Assembly: GCA_027062365.1 (NCBI GenBank)
Contig: JAMOTK010000050.1
Span: 40,636-104,635, forward strand
Reading direction: 5' to 3'
Source of the DNA: Sulfurovum sp.
GTDB lineage: Bacteria > Campylobacterota > Campylobacteria > Campylobacterales > Sulfurovaceae
DNA length: 64,000 nucleotides
How positions within the stretch are numbered: position 1 is the first letter of the stretch; every line of letters starts with the position of its first letter. This document shows, piece after piece, positions 18,661-29,900 of this stretch. Below the pieces are notes generated by a model. The model saw nothing but the letters and a program-made list of their open reading frames with translations, did not search any database and was not told where the DNA came from. The position numbers and the translations under genes are program-made.

Positions 18661-20250
18661 TTATATTTGTGGTCCTGCTGATGAGTAGTCAAATTCTCCA
18701 CCGTTATCATCATAACGAGCAAAGTTTTCTTTAAACATTTTAGCTAATTTGTGTAGCATTGCATCATAATCTTCTTTATTTTCCCAAGTATTTCGAGGAT
18801 TTAGGACAGCTGTATCCACACCTGTGAGGGTAGTAGGAATAGCCAGATTAAAGATGTCAAGCATCTCAAACTCTGTATGGTTGATAGCACCAGATAAAAT
18901 ACCATCAATACATGCTCTTGTATTTTTGATACTCATACGTTTTCCTATACCATAAGGCCCACCTGTCCAACCTGTATTGACAAGATATACATTCACTTCA
19001 TGCTTATCTATCTTTTCACCTAAAAGCTTTGCGTAAGCCGTAGGATGTAACGGTAAGAATGCCTCACCAAAACATGCAGAGAATGTAGCCATAGGCTCCG
19101 TAATCCCTCTTTCGGTTCCTGCTACTTTAGCTGTATATCCTGAAAGGAAGTAATACATCGCTTGTTCTTTATTTAGCTTAGATACAGGAGGTAAAACACC
19201 AAAAGCATCTGCTGAAAGGAAGATAATATTATTTGGATGCCCTGCTTGTAAATCTTCTTTATGATTGACAATATGTTCTATAGGGTAAGAAACACGTGTG
19301 TTTTCTGTCTTAGAACCATCTTCATAGTCTACTTTACCATTTTCATCACAAACCACATTTTCTAGCAACGCATCTTTAACGATAGCCCCATAAATTTCTG
19401 GTTCTGATTTGGGGTCAAGGTTAATAACTTTCGCATAACATCCACCCTCAAAATTGAATACACCATGGTCATCCCATCCATGTTCATCATCACCTATTAA
19501 AGCTCTGTGAGGGTCTGTTGAGAGGGTAGTTTTTCCAGTACCTGAGAGTCCAAAGAACAAACATACATCTTCATTTTCCCCTACATTGGCAGAACAGTGC
19601 ATAGAAAGTTTACCTTCTAGTGGTAGCCAGTAGTTCATCATAGAAAAAATACCCTTTTTCATCTCACCACCATACCATGTACCACCGATGATAGAAGTAT
19701 TTTCTTCTACATTAAAGAGTACATACACATCAGAATGCATCCCATGTTCTTCATACTTTTCATTGGTTGTTTTACATGCGTTATAAACTGTAAAATCAGG
19801 TTCAAATTTTTCTAATTCAGACTCTGTAGGACGAATAAACATATTTTTTACAAAATGTGCTTGCCATGCTACTTCAGAAATAAAACGAATAGAACGCTTA
19901 GAAGCTGCACTAGCCCCTGCATAGACATCTGTGATATAAATATTTTTACCTGAAAGTTGTGTAAGCGTAATATCAAGAAGCTCATCATAGATTTTTTTGT
20001 CTATTTTGGTATTAATATTACCCCAAGAAATATTTTCATTAGAAGGTGATTGATCGACAAAATATTTATCTTTAGGACTACGTCCTGTGAAGATACCTGT
20101 GTCACACATGGCTGTGCCTGTTGTAGAGATTTTACACTCTGCATTTTTTACTTCGTGCTTTTGCAACTCATCATAACTCAAATTGTAGTAAACATCTCCG
20201 ATGTTTTTTAAACCTAGATTATTAAGTCCGTTGGGCATTTTAGTACTCAT
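18661..20250 (-). CDS. pckA: Phosphoenolpyruvate carboxykinase (ATP)
   Basis: The start is ATG 20250 ([10 protein letters not shown]), because AGAGGA lies 7 nt upstream and the ORF-track extension precedes it; the protein has 529 residues. It interconverts oxaloacetate and PEP with ATP. Signatures are [13 protein letters not shown], the kinase-1a P-loop [19 protein letters not shown] (metal and ATP site) and [15 protein letters not shown]. It lies 148 bp downstream of oadGAB on the same strand, consistent with a shared oxaloacetate node for gluconeogenesis or anaplerosis. The gap has its own -10 box. Confidence 0.97.
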   Translation of the reverse strand: MSTKMPNGLNNLGLKNIGDVYYNLSYDELQKHEVKNAECKISTTGTAMCDTGIFTGRSPKDKYFVDQSPSNENISWGNINTKIDKKIYDELLDITLTQLSGKNIYITDVYAGASAASKRSIRFISEVAWQAHFVKNMFIRPTESELEKFEPDFTVYNACKTTNEKYEEHGMHSDVYVLFNVEENTSIIGGTWYGGEMKKGIFSMMNYWLPLEGKLSMHCSANVGENEDVCLFFGLSGTGKTTLSTDPHRALIGDDEHGWDDHGVFNFEGGCYAKVINLDPKSEPEIYGAIVKDALLENVVCDENGKVDYEDGSKTENTRVSYPIEHIVNHKEDLQAGHPNNIIFLSADAFGVLPPVSKLNKEQAMYYFLSGYTAKVAGTERGITEPMATFSACFGEAFLPLHPTAYAKLLGEKIDKHEVNVYLVNTGWTGGPYGIGKRMSIKNTRACIDGILSGAINHTEFEMLDIFNLAIPTTLTGVDTAVLNPRNTWENKEDYDAMLHKLAKMFKENFARYDDNGGEFDYSSAGPQI

Positions 20251-20289
20251 AGTATCCTCTTTTGTACAAATATTTATAACATTAAACAA

Positions 20290-20325
20290 ATTATATCCAT
20301 TTAACTTTATTACATGCTAAAGCAT
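20290..20325 (-). promoter_or_regulatory. pckA promoter with small inverted repeat
   Basis: On the minus strand TATAAT (20295-20290) lies 40 bp upstream of the pckA ATG. An inverted repeat, ATGCT-aa-AGCAT (20314-20325), sits about 20 bp further up, close to a -35 position, and might be an operator. Confidence 0.45.
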
Positions 20326-20398
20326 ACATTAAAAAACACACATTCACTTATATTTTCTAATGTATACTTCCTCCAAAGAGAAAGCATTGTACGACTCT

Positions 20399-21727
20399 TT
20401 ATTTGAAGATAGAGAGTAACACACCAGCTGCGACAGCTGAACCAATCACACCTGCAACATTTGGACCCATTGCATGCATGAGCAAAATATTACCTGGTTT
20501 AGCATCAGAACCAACCTTAGAGACAACCCTAGCTGACATTGGGACAGCAGAGACACCTGCTGCTCCAATCAATGGGTTGATAGGTTCTTTACTATATTTA
20601 TTCATAACCTTAGCCATCAATACTCCTACAGCCGTACCAGCAGAGAAAGCCAAAAGACCAATAACCATAATCCCCATAGTCTCAGCTACCAAAAATTTAT
20701 CAGCTGCTAATTTAGATCCTACACCTAAACCAAGGAAGATAGTAACAACATTAATCAAAGAATTTTGCATCTCATTTGAAAGTCTATCAACCACACCTGA
20801 CTCTTTTGCAAAGTTACCAAATGTAAATGCCCCAATAAGTGGTGCTGACTCAGGTATGATAAAGATGGTAAGCATTAAAACAATGATAGGAAAGAAAAGC
20901 TTTTCAAGTCTATGTACTTTTCGTCCTGTCTTCATGACAATTTTACGTTCTTCTTCTGTAGTAAGCCACTTCATTATCGGAGGCTGAATTACAGGTACTA
21001 GAGCCATATATGAATAGGCTGCAACGGCAATAGCCCCTAGCATATCAGGTGCTAATCTATTGGCAATAAAGATAGAAGTTGGTCCATCTGCTCCACCGAT
21101 AATAGAGATAGCAGATGCATCTTGTAAAGAAAACCCAATCGCAACTGCTCCAATAAGTGAACCAAAGATACCAAACTGAGCAGCCCCACCAAGGATAGCT
21201 GTTTTAGGGTTTGCCAAAAGTGGACCAAAGTCTGTCATTGCTCCTACACCCATGAAAATCAGAAGAGGGAAAAATTCATTGGCAATTCCCATATTGTAAA
21301 TAATACCTAGCATACCATGCTCTCCACCCATCCCTGCTAGAGGAATATTGGCAAGAAGACCACCAAAGGCGATAGGAATTAAAAGTAAAGGTTCAAAGTT
21401 TTTAGCAATAGCCAAATAGAAAAGAATGAATACTAAGATAATCATAATAATACGACCCAAAGAAGATTCAAACCAATTCATTTCTCTTTCATAGTTAGCG
21501 CCTTTAGGTTCTGACGTTTTTTCACCATCATTTAAATCGATAATGGCATTAATTCCCGTAGTTTCCCAAAAACTAGATAAAAGCTGTGTGATTGTTTTTG
21601 GTTCATAGTGCTTTTCTACTTTTTCGATAGGTGCAGTAGGAGCTGTAGGCTCACTACTTGCTTGTACCATAGAAGTAGATGCCCAAAAGACAAATAGTAA
21701 CGACAGTAAAAGGTGTTTGAGCTTCAT
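20399..21727 (-). CDS. oadB: Na+-pumping oxaloacetate decarboxylase, beta subunit
   Basis: A 442-residue polytopic membrane subunit that decarboxylates carboxybiotin and moves Na+ outward. Conserved family stretches are [40 protein letters not shown] (Asp in the ion site), [17 protein letters not shown]-type sequence and [17 protein letters not shown]. The N-terminal extension (about 1-85) with a signal-like hydrophobic stretch and a Pro/Glu-rich region is longer than in enteric OadB. It lies 2 bp after the alpha-subunit gene. Confidence 0.95.
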   Translation of the reverse strand: MKLKHLLLSLLFVFWASTSMVQASSEPTAPTAPIEKVEKHYEPKTITQLLSSFWETTGINAIIDLNDGEKTSEPKGANYEREMNWFESSLGRIIMIILVFILFYLAIAKNFEPLLLIPIAFGGLLANIPLAGMGGEHGMLGIIYNMGIANEFFPLLIFMGVGAMTDFGPLLANPKTAILGGAAQFGIFGSLIGAVAIGFSLQDASAISIIGGADGPTSIFIANRLAPDMLGAIAVAAYSYMALVPVIQPPIMKWLTTEEERKIVMKTGRKVHRLEKLFFPIIVLMLTIFIIPESAPLIGAFTFGNFAKESGVVDRLSNEMQNSLINVVTIFLGLGVGSKLAADKFLVAETMGIMVIGLLAFSAGTAVGVLMAKVMNKYSKEPINPLIGAAGVSAVPMSARVVSKVGSDAKPGNILLMHAMGPNVAGVIGSAVAAGVLLSIFK

Positions 21728-21729
21728 GC

Positions 21730-23508
21730 TTACTCCATTGTGGCTAAAAGTTGTGCATCTGCGACAGAGTCATTAACATTGACATTGATAGAGGCAATTT
21801 TACCTGCTTGTGGTGCAGTAATATCAATTTCCATTTTCATCGCTTCGAGAATCATAATAATATCACCTTCAGCGACACTATCCCCTGGATTTTTAAGTAT
21901 TTTCCATACATTTCCTGGTGTTTGTGAATTAATTTCTACCGAACCTGCACCTACTGGTCCACTAGGCACGGCTACCTCTGTCACTGTTGATGGTGCAATT
22001 TGAATATCACCCTCACCCTCTGCTACTTGTACACTATATTGTTTACCATCGACTACTACTGTATAATTTCCTGCCATTTCATTCTCTCCACTACAATTAT
22101 TTTTACCTTTTCTTATCATGAGAGGGCCTTCACCCTTCAAGAACGCAATACCTTTTTGATCACAAGCTCCTGCGATGAAAATATTTTCATCAGAGGCTTC
22201 TAATCCTTCTTCTTCCAACACTTTAGTCCAGTGAGCGATAGACTTTTTCTCATCTCTATCTGAAATATCAAGAGGATTTTCTGTGGTTGGATCTAGCTTC
22301 AATTTTTGAGATGCTAATTCCATAATCTCTTTGTCTGCTTGTACTGGTGTTTTACCAAAGTATCCTAAAACCATACGTCCATATCCAGGAGCAATTTGCT
22401 TCCATGGACCAAACATAACATTGGCATACGCTTGTTGCCAGTAAAATTGACTCACAGGTGTTACAGAAGTACCATAACCACCACGTTCTACTACTTCTTT
22501 CATCGCTGCGATGACTTCGTCAAATTTCTCTAAATCACCCGAGTCTCTCATCATTTGCGTGTTGGCTGTTAATGCACCACCAGGCATAGGAGAAAAAGGA
22601 ATAAGAGGAGAAACTTGTGTGGCTTCTGGTGGAATCATATATTCAGCTAGACATTCTTTTAGTCTCTCTTCATATTTCAAAATTTTATCTAGTTTTAAAT
22701 CACCTAGATTATAATTAGTCCCTTTAGTTGCATGAAGCATAGTCAAAATATCTGGCTGTGATGTACCACCACTTACAGGTGATGCGGCCAAATCTATACC
22801 ATTGGCTCCTGCATCAAGTGCTGCAAGATAAGAAGCTACAGAGACCCCTGCTGTCTCATGTGTGTGTAATCTCAAATGTACAGAATCACCCAATAGCTTT
22901 CTAGCCATTGCAATGGTTTCATATACTTTATGAGGGTTCGCCGTCCCTGAGGCATCTTTGAAACATACGCTATCATAAGAGATACCAGAATCTAAGATTT
23001 TTCTCAATGTTTTTTCATAAAATGCTACATCATGTGCACCTTTACATCCTGGTGGTAAGTCCATCATTGTGACGACTACTTCATGATCTAACTTATGTTT
23101 TTTAATCATTTCAGCTGAAAATGCCAAATTGTTTACATCATTGAGTGCATCAAAGTTACGTACCGTAGTTGTACCATGTTTTTTGAACATTTTAGCAAAG
23201 AGGTCTATCATTTCACGGCTACCCGTGTCTAACATAACGGTATTGATACCACGAGAAAGGACTTGAAGGTTTGCTTCTTTTCCTACAATTTCTCTAAAAC
23301 CATCCATCATTTCAAATGCATCTTCTTGTAAATAGAAGTACAAAGATTGAAATCTTGCTCCACCACCAAATTCAAAGTGATTAATACCTGCATTTTTCGC
23401 AGCTTCAACTGCTGGAAAAAAGTCATCCATAAGTACACGCCCACCAAAAACAGATTGAAATCCGTCTCTAAATGTTGTGTCCATTATATCAATATATTTT
23501 TTAGCCAT
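21730..23508 (-). CDS. oadA: Oxaloacetate decarboxylase alpha subunit (biotin carboxyltransferase)
   Basis: A 592-residue subunit with an N-terminal carboxyltransferase TIM barrel ([15 protein letters not shown] at the start, [25 protein letters not shown] with metal-binding histidines, [11 protein letters not shown]). A linker and a C-terminal biotinyl domain follow; the biotinylated Lys558 lies in ILEAMKMEI. The fold is shared with pyruvate carboxylase subunit B, but the adjacent oadG and oadB genes favour the Na+-pump enzyme. In this lineage it could instead run with a biotin carboxylase elsewhere. Confidence 0.93.
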   Translation of the reverse strand: MAKKYIDIMDTTFRDGFQSVFGGRVLMDDFFPAVEAAKNAGINHFEFGGGARFQSLYFYLQEDAFEMMDGFREIVGKEANLQVLSRGINTVMLDTGSREMIDLFAKMFKKHGTTTVRNFDALNDVNNLAFSAEMIKKHKLDHEVVVTMMDLPPGCKGAHDVAFYEKTLRKILDSGISYDSVCFKDASGTANPHKVYETIAMARKLLGDSVHLRLHTHETAGVSVASYLAALDAGANGIDLAASPVSGGTSQPDILTMLHATKGTNYNLGDLKLDKILKYEERLKECLAEYMIPPEATQVSPLIPFSPMPGGALTANTQMMRDSGDLEKFDEVIAAMKEVVERGGYGTSVTPVSQFYWQQAYANVMFGPWKQIAPGYGRMVLGYFGKTPVQADKEIMELASQKLKLDPTTENPLDISDRDEKKSIAHWTKVLEEEGLEASDENIFIAGACDQKGIAFLKGEGPLMIRKGKNNCSGENEMAGNYTVVVDGKQYSVQVAEGEGDIQIAPSTVTEVAVPSGPVGAGSVEINSQTPGNVWKILKNPGDSVAEGDIIMILEAMKMEIDITAPQAGKIASINVNVNDSVADAQLLATME

Positions 23509-23523
23509 TTACGATACCTTATT

Positions 23524-23757
23524 TTATGATTGTTTTCTAAATTCAGTTACAGCAGCGATTATCGCTGCAACATGCTCTGCTTCATTAGCCTGAGGCTGTG
23601 TAGTAGAAGCAGTGGGTATTTCTTCAGGGAAAAATTTCTTAATTAACTTTGCCTGAATATTTACAACGATAATAAGTAAGGTTAAAAATGCAAAGACAAC
23701 GGTCATTCCCAACATCATAAACTTTACACTCTCAAGTATCAAATTAACATCTTCCAT
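23524..23757 (-). CDS. oadG: Oxaloacetate decarboxylase gamma subunit
   Basis: A 77-residue protein with one membrane helix (about 14-32, MLGMTVVFAFLTLLIIVVNI) followed by a polar tail with alanine- and proline-rich stretches. This is the OadG/MmdC plan of a small anchor that holds alpha to beta. It is the first gene of oadG-oadA-oadB. Sequence identity in this family is low, so position gives most of the support. Confidence 0.85.
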   Translation of the reverse strand: MEDVNLILESVKFMMLGMTVVFAFLTLLIIVVNIQAKLIKKFFPEEIPTASTTQPQANEAEHVAAIIAAVTEFRKQS

Positions 23758-23832
23758 ATACGCTCACTTTCTCTAGTTTATATAACTCAAATTTTAAAAT
23801 AACTTTGCTTGTTATTAGTTAAAAAAAAGTTA

Positions 23833-25215
23833 TTATTTTCGTTTTCGTCTTCGATTGTTATTTCGAGTAGCTTTTTTTTCACCATTATAGCCTTCTATCA
23901 TCTCATCTACCGTATTTTGGTCAAAACCTATTTGTGTACCAATATACTGTTTTTTTTGCTCTATAAGATGAGAAATAAGCTTTTCTAGTAACAGTTCTTT
24001 ATCCATATCTTCCAAGTAGCTGAGCATATCTAAGGCATCATTATGTATCGAGATGGCACGTATTTCATCTGCTAAATATTCACGTCCTCTATCATCGAGT
24101 CCATCTCCTCCTTGCAAAGTAGCAAGACGCATTTCTGCCCCTACTTCTTTTTGGATACGTTGAAGCTCTCGAAATTCTCCTGTGGTCACAAGCGTAATGG
24201 CTTGACCACTTTTTCCTGCACGTCCTGTACGACCAATACGATGCACATAAGACTGTGGATCAAAAGGAATATGGTAGTTAAAGACATGCGTCACATCTTT
24301 CACATCGAGTCCACGAGCTGCTACATCTGTGGCTACCATTATCTTGCTTTCTCCACGTCTATAGGCTTTGATAACTCTCTCTCTGTCTATCTGCTCTAAG
24401 TCACCATGCAATCCTGTTGCATTAAATCCTAAAGCTTGAAGATGTTCTGCCAATCTATCTACTTCACGCTTCATACGACAAAAGACGATACATTTGTTGG
24501 TTTCTTCTGTTTCAAGGAGTTTAACCAATGCCTCATCTCTTTGATTTTCATTAATCATATAATAACGTTGGTCTATGATATTGTTGGTCGTTTCATCCTC
24601 TCCTACTACAGAGATAAATTTTGGCTGATACAAGATATTGGATGCCAGTTCTTTGATAGGCTCTGGCATCGTTGCTGAAAAAAGCAATGTTTGTCTATTT
24701 TGTGGGATATACTCAAAAATCTCTTTTATCTCTTCCAAAAATCCCATATCAAGCATTTCATCTGCTTCATCTAATACGACTATTTCAGGATTGAAAACAT
24801 CTATTTTTCCTTTTTTATAAAGGTCTTTTAGTCTTCCAGGTGTGGCAACAACGATTTGTACACCTTTATGAATGAGTGCAATTTGTCTTCCATACCCTAC
24901 ACCACCATAGACGGTCAATGTTCTAATACCTGCAAAACGTCCTAAATGATACAGCTCATCAGCTACTTGTGTGGCTAATTCTCTTGTAGGTGTAATCACC
25001 AATGCACGTTCAATTTCACCTTTGGCTAATTTGTCCATCATAGGCAAACCAAAAGCTGCTGTTTTTCCTGTACCTGTATGGGCTTGTCCCACAAGGTCTG
25101 ACCCAGAAGCGATAATGGGTATTGCCTCTTCTTGTATAGGGCTAGGTTCTCTAAAACCTGCTATCTTCACACCCTTAAATATATCAGGATGAAAATCGAA
25201 TTCACTAAATTTCAT
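23833..25215 (-). CDS. DEAD-box ATP-dependent RNA helicase
   Basis: ATG 25215 (MKFSEFDFHP) is taken as the start, since AAAGG lies 7 nt upstream and homologues begin with this F-x-x-F-x-F segment; the protein has 460 residues. Motifs in order: Q motif (GFREPSPIQEEAIP), AHTGTGKT, PTRELATQ, DEAD, SAT, then ARGLDV and HRIGRTGRAG in the second RecA domain. The tail ends in a basic NNNRRRKRK stretch. Such helicases unwind RNA in ribosome assembly or mRNA decay, often in the cold. It is related to DeaD/CsdA but shorter. Confidence 0.93.
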   Translation of the reverse strand: MKFSEFDFHPDIFKGVKIAGFREPSPIQEEAIPIIASGSDLVGQAHTGTGKTAAFGLPMMDKLAKGEIERALVITPTRELATQVADELYHLGRFAGIRTLTVYGGVGYGRQIALIHKGVQIVVATPGRLKDLYKKGKIDVFNPEIVVLDEADEMLDMGFLEEIKEIFEYIPQNRQTLLFSATMPEPIKELASNILYQPKFISVVGEDETTNNIIDQRYYMINENQRDEALVKLLETEETNKCIVFCRMKREVDRLAEHLQALGFNATGLHGDLEQIDRERVIKAYRRGESKIMVATDVAARGLDVKDVTHVFNYHIPFDPQSYVHRIGRTGRAGKSGQAITLVTTGEFRELQRIQKEVGAEMRLATLQGGDGLDDRGREYLADEIRAISIHNDALDMLSYLEDMDKELLLEKLISHLIEQKKQYIGTQIGFDQNTVDEMIEGYNGEKKATRNNNRRRKRK

Positions 25216-25303
25216 ATTTTGCCTTTGAGATACATACACGATGTATCCCTGCGTAAATTTGTCCAAAATGTTTTGAACTTAAAAGAACTTCTCGTAAGAA
25301 ATT

Positions 25304-26065
25304 CTATAAATTCAATAAAATGACCCCAAATACTATCCTATAAATACCAAAAGGTAAAAAAGAAAACTTTTGTATAAAAGATAAAAAAAGTTTAACCGTA
25401 ATATAGGCGATAATAAATGCAACAATAAACCCTACGATAAATGGTGTCAAATCCACAGAAGCAAAGGCTTGATAATTTTTGAGTAAATCATATCCTGCTA
25501 CTGCACCCATCACAGGAATAGCCAATAAAAATGAGAAATCAGAAGAGGTTTTTCTATCTAGTCCTGTAAGCATACCCCCAATAATCGTAGCCCCTGACCT
25601 ACTAGTCCCTGGGATAAAAGCAAAAAGTTGTGCAAAGCCTATCCACATCGCTTGGGGGTAAGAGACTTTTTCTACTTCTTTGATATGATGGGGTTGTTCT
25701 TTATAAAAATACTCTACAATGAGAAAGACAACACCCCCAATAATAAACATCCATGCCACAATCTCCACAGAAAACAAAGCTTTAATCTGGTCTTTCAAGA
25801 GATAACCAATCACTGCTAGTGGCAAAAATGCCACCATGAGTTTCATCCATAAGTCTATTTTTTTGAGGGTAATTTTTTCTTTGTAGATAAGCATAACAGC
25901 TAAAATAGCTGCAAATTGTATGATAACTTCATAGGCTTTCATTGTTGCATCTTGAGGAAGTCCCAAAAATTCAGAAGCAATAATCATGTGACCTGTAGAC
26001 GAGATAGGTAAAAACTCGGTAAAACCTTCAATAATACCTATAATTATAGCTTGAAAAATATCCAA
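25304..26065 (-). CDS. uppP: Undecaprenyl-diphosphatase
   Basis: A 253-residue polytopic protein of the BacA/UppP family that recycles undecaprenyl pyrophosphate to the monophosphate. Both catalytic blocks are visible: [17 protein letters not shown] (about 13-29) and [18 protein letters not shown] (about 151-168). The frame opens with TTG, supported by AAAGGA 7 nt upstream, and the residues after it match the usual N-terminus ([14 protein letters not shown]). It is the last core gene before the accessory restriction block. Confidence 0.94.
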   Translation of the reverse strand: MDIFQAIIIGIIEGFTEFLPISSTGHMIIASEFLGLPQDATMKAYEVIIQFAAILAVMLIYKEKITLKKIDLWMKLMVAFLPLAVIGYLLKDQIKALFSVEIVAWMFIIGGVVFLIVEYFYKEQPHHIKEVEKVSYPQAMWIGFAQLFAFIPGTSRSGATIIGGMLTGLDRKTSSDFSFLLAIPVMGAVAGYDLLKNYQAFASVDLTPFIVGFIVAFIIAYITVKLFLSFIQKFSFLPFGIYRIVFGVILLNL

Positions 26066-26144
26066 AAACTGTCCTTTAATGAGAAGTATAGTATACCATT
26101 AAAAAGTTTATAAAACACTTCTAAGCCATACTTACAAATACCTA

Positions 26145-26876
26145 TTATTTATTTTCTTTTATCATCTGAATTATTTCATACTTTACAAACATCAAATTCT
26201 TATAAATCCCTTTTAAATCTCCTATCTTTGTACTATCATAATTTTCACTTACAAAATATTGATATTTGTCTTTACCCAATTTCTCCAAAATCACAAAATT
26301 CCAAATAGCTCCTACGATATATGCCCCTCTCATAGAAGTCTCATTATTTAGTTCAACAGCAGAGATAAGCTCTGCTAAAAGTTGTGGTTCTGGGTCTGTA
26401 TTTACTTTGCCTTTTTTAAACTCTTGTATAAAGAAATATGGTTTTTCAGAATATTCTAACCCTTTTGATACTGTAAAGTCAGTTGTACCATTAAAAATAA
26501 ATTTATCTGTTTCATATAAGACAACATCTTCATAAAAACCTGAAATTTCATATTCTATTGATTGAAAATCTACTCTATTTATGATAGGAATGATGAAGTT
26601 TGCTTTTAAGGTCTCTTCTTTAAATCCTTTTAAAAATTTTCCATATTTACTTAATAATCTTACTAAAAACTTAACCTCTTTGCTTGATATATTTATATTA
26701 TTATTTAACCACAATTTAAATTTATCATCTTTAAAAGATTTTTTTATATCTACTAATTTTTTAAGCTCATTATCTGTAATTTTACTAAAACTATAGGTAG
26801 GAATACCCTCTTCATTCAAACCTTTAAGCTCTCTAATCTCTCTTTCTAAGGCTTCAATTCTTTCTAATTCACTCAT
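26145..26876 (-). CDS. Restriction-associated protein, PD-(D/E)XK-like
   Basis: About 243 residues if started at ATG 26876 (MSELERIEAL), which has AAGGAG 8 nt upstream; the ORF-track start is 9 codons earlier. An N-terminal heptad-like stretch is followed by a region with a possible nuclease core: FNGTTDFTVSKG, then PYFFIQEFKKGK, i.e. Asp and an E-x-K pair. I do not recognise a named family. It lies 52 bp downstream of the R-M-S gene on the same strand and shares its low GC content, so a helper or second nuclease role is inferred. Confidence 0.6.
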   Translation of the reverse strand: MSELERIEALEREIRELKGLNEEGIPTYSFSKITDNELKKLVDIKKSFKDDKFKLWLNNNINISSKEVKFLVRLLSKYGKFLKGFKEETLKANFIIPIINRVDFQSIEYEISGFYEDVVLYETDKFIFNGTTDFTVSKGLEYSEKPYFFIQEFKKGKVNTDPEPQLLAELISAVELNNETSMRGAYIVGAIWNFVILEKLGKDKYQYFVSENYDSTKIGDLKGIYKNLMFVKYEIIQMIKENK

Positions 26877-26928
26877 TTTCGATTCTCCTTTTTTAATGTT
26901 CATCTACCTATTAGAAGTTTTTTAAGTA

Positions 26929-29900
26929 TCATGAAAACTCCCTCAAAACCTCTTCTTTCCTAAAACTAGCACCCTCAACAATCTCTTTAGCCGAAGCTAT
27001 TTTAGTTTCTAATTTTTCTATTTTTGAAATGATTTCTTTTTGGGTTTCTAGGGTTGGAAGTGGGATTTTAATTGATTCCATTTTACTCCAAGAAGTTCTA
27101 GGTAATTGAGACCCTGCAACGCCTTTTAAAACTTCATTATTAAATGGTTTATTCAAAAAATAATGTTTATATATTTTTGCTAAATCATTATTTTTAAATC
27201 TAAAGACTAAAATATCAGTAGAACATATACCATCTAGTTCAGCTAAATAAACTTTATTTAAGTTGGGTCTTAATTTTCCATATAAAATATCACCCTTTTT
27301 AAAAATAGTTTTTGAACTTTTAATATCTTGATACTCACTTTCCAGTGTTCCTACCAATATGCCACTATTAGATTCTATATTTTCTAAACCAATATAACTA
27401 ACAAGTCCTTCATATTCTTGTGGCTTTAAAGAATCTGATACTTTCAAGGCAATATTTCCTAATCTATCAAACTTTTGACTCACAGAACTAATCTCTTCTT
27501 CTATTTTCCTTTTAATCTCCTCTATCATCTCATTCGCTTTTCCCACCTCATCATCTACTTTCTGACAAGCTTTCACTATCTCTTCTTGAATATTTAGAGG
27601 AGGGAGAGGGATATTCAAAGATGAATAAATTTTTCCATTAATATTTGGTTGAGAAGTACCAGTAATATTTTGATGTACCCAATCCCAATATAAAACTGTT
27701 TCAGTAAAATATTTTAAATATTTAGGTAAAATACTTTCATTTTTTAGTCTAAATCTAATTAAATATCCTGCATATAAGCATTTACCGTATTTATTTTCAT
27801 AAAGAAATGTTTTTCCAACAGTATTTCCAGATCTTGCAAATAGAAAATCATTATTTTTTAACATAAATTTTTCTTCTATATTTTCTGCCGTTTTAAATTC
27901 ATTATTTAAACTTCCATTTTCATTAATATCAGTAATTCTAATATATCTTACATCTTCTTCTTTTCCATCTATTGCTTTTTCATTTGCACCATATTGTGGT
28001 ATTGTTGATAGATTACCAAGCTTTACTAATGGGTATTTACTTTTTATTTCAATCTTTACCTTGCCTGTTAAGCTAATACTTTTATTAAACTCAACCCGAG
28101 TAAAATCAAGCATATCCACTAATTTAGCTTTAAATACAAACTCCTCTAAATCTTTAGGTATTTCTAGCTCTTCATTAGAAAAGTTCCTCGTAATGAGCGT
28201 GTTTATTTTACTCTCATCATTTTTATCTATAGGATTATAAAGCACAGTGTTTATACTGTTGAGTGTGCCTCCGTTGTATTGTATGCCTTCGTTTCCTTTT
28301 CGCCCACTCCATTCATAACCCAAAAACTTTTTATTGGCTTTGTTGTCTGTGGGGGCTTTGATGATGAGGACTTTTTGGCTGTTTTCACAAGAGAGTACGA
28401 AATAGTAAAACTTATCGGCTTCTATGGCTTTGACATAGGCGATAAAGGCTTTTTTTTCTGTTTTGTATCTTTTTATTTTTGAGAATTTTTTATAATAGGT
28501 GGCTTTTCTTCGGTGTTTGGTCTCTGTGGATTTTTCAAAGGCTGATAAATAGGCTTCTACGATTTCTATTTTTAAGCACTTTTTAGAGGGTTTATCTTCT
28601 AAGAAACTTAGATAGTAGTCATAGTCTATACCTATATGTTGGGTGTATTTTTTGAGTATTTCTTTGTCTGTAAATTGACCTTGTATATATATATTTCCTT
28701 TGAAGATATTTTGTGTTAAATCATCATATTTTTCTACGATATTTTCTAAATCATTTCTTCTTCTTAGAAAAAGCGTTACGGTGTTTGTGCCTGTTTTGCC
28801 AAATGTACCACTTCCAAACTCGGCAATGGCTATGATGTCAAAATATTTTAATATTATCTCTCTTGTACCTACATAAGTATTTGTACCCTCGCCTTTGGAG
28901 AGTATAGAAGAGGGCAAGATAATCCCTGCTACGCCGTTGGTTTTGAGTAGCTGTTTGGCTCGTTCTATAAAGAAACATTCTATAGAATTGTTGGCTGTGT
29001 AGCTTTTTGCTTCTATGCTTTTGATGAGTTCAAACTTTTCTCTCTCTTCTTTGGGCAATGTTTCCAAAAATCCTTTGACAGAATAAGGAGGATTGGCAAC
29101 AAGGAGTGAAAAACTATCATTTGGGATATTTTTGTCCTCTTTGAGTGCGTCATTATAGATAATATTTATATTTTCTTGTCCATACATCAAAGCAGAGACT
29201 TTGGCGACTTTGGAAAGCCTATACTCTTTTTCTATGCCTACGACTTCATCTGTATCAAATATTTTGGCAACTTCATTGAGAAAATGTCCTGCTCCACAAG
29301 CATAATCTATGGCTTTGGGTTTGTCTTCTTGCTTTTTTATATCTTCTAGGGGTAAGGCATTGATGATAAATTTGACAATAGGCATAGGCGTAAAAAACTG
29401 CCCCTCGCTTTGCTTGACTCCATTGTCCAAAAACCCTTCAAACATATCACCTAAGAATTGATTGTCTTCTACGCCAGTAAGCCGTATATCTTGAAAAAGT
29501 TCAATCACTTTGAGTAGGACTTCAAAATTTTTATAAAAAAGCATTTCGCTATGCACATCTAAAAATGAAAAATCATTATTGGTAAAAAACTTCTGCTCTC
29601 TAAAACTTTGTTTTACTTGTACTTTGATAGAATTTATATCGGTTTTGGCAAACATTTTATCAATCATGCTATCAGAAATATAGGTTATCTTTTCATTGAG
29701 AAAATTAAACATTCCTGCTTGATACAACTCTTGAAGTCTATCTTGAAGCCCAAAAGCATCATCATAAGCCACACCTTTCCAATAAAATTTGAGTTCACTC
29801 TCTTTGTTCTTTTGATTGCTATTTTCATCAATTATTTTACATAAAAAGAGATTGACCAAGACATTAAAGGCTCTTTCAGGACTACCGATATTATGCTGTC

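Noticed and set aside
20403-20987. 194-aa plus-strand ORF
   Set aside because: Antisense shadow of oadB; its Pro/Thr-rich composition mirrors the membrane-protein codons.
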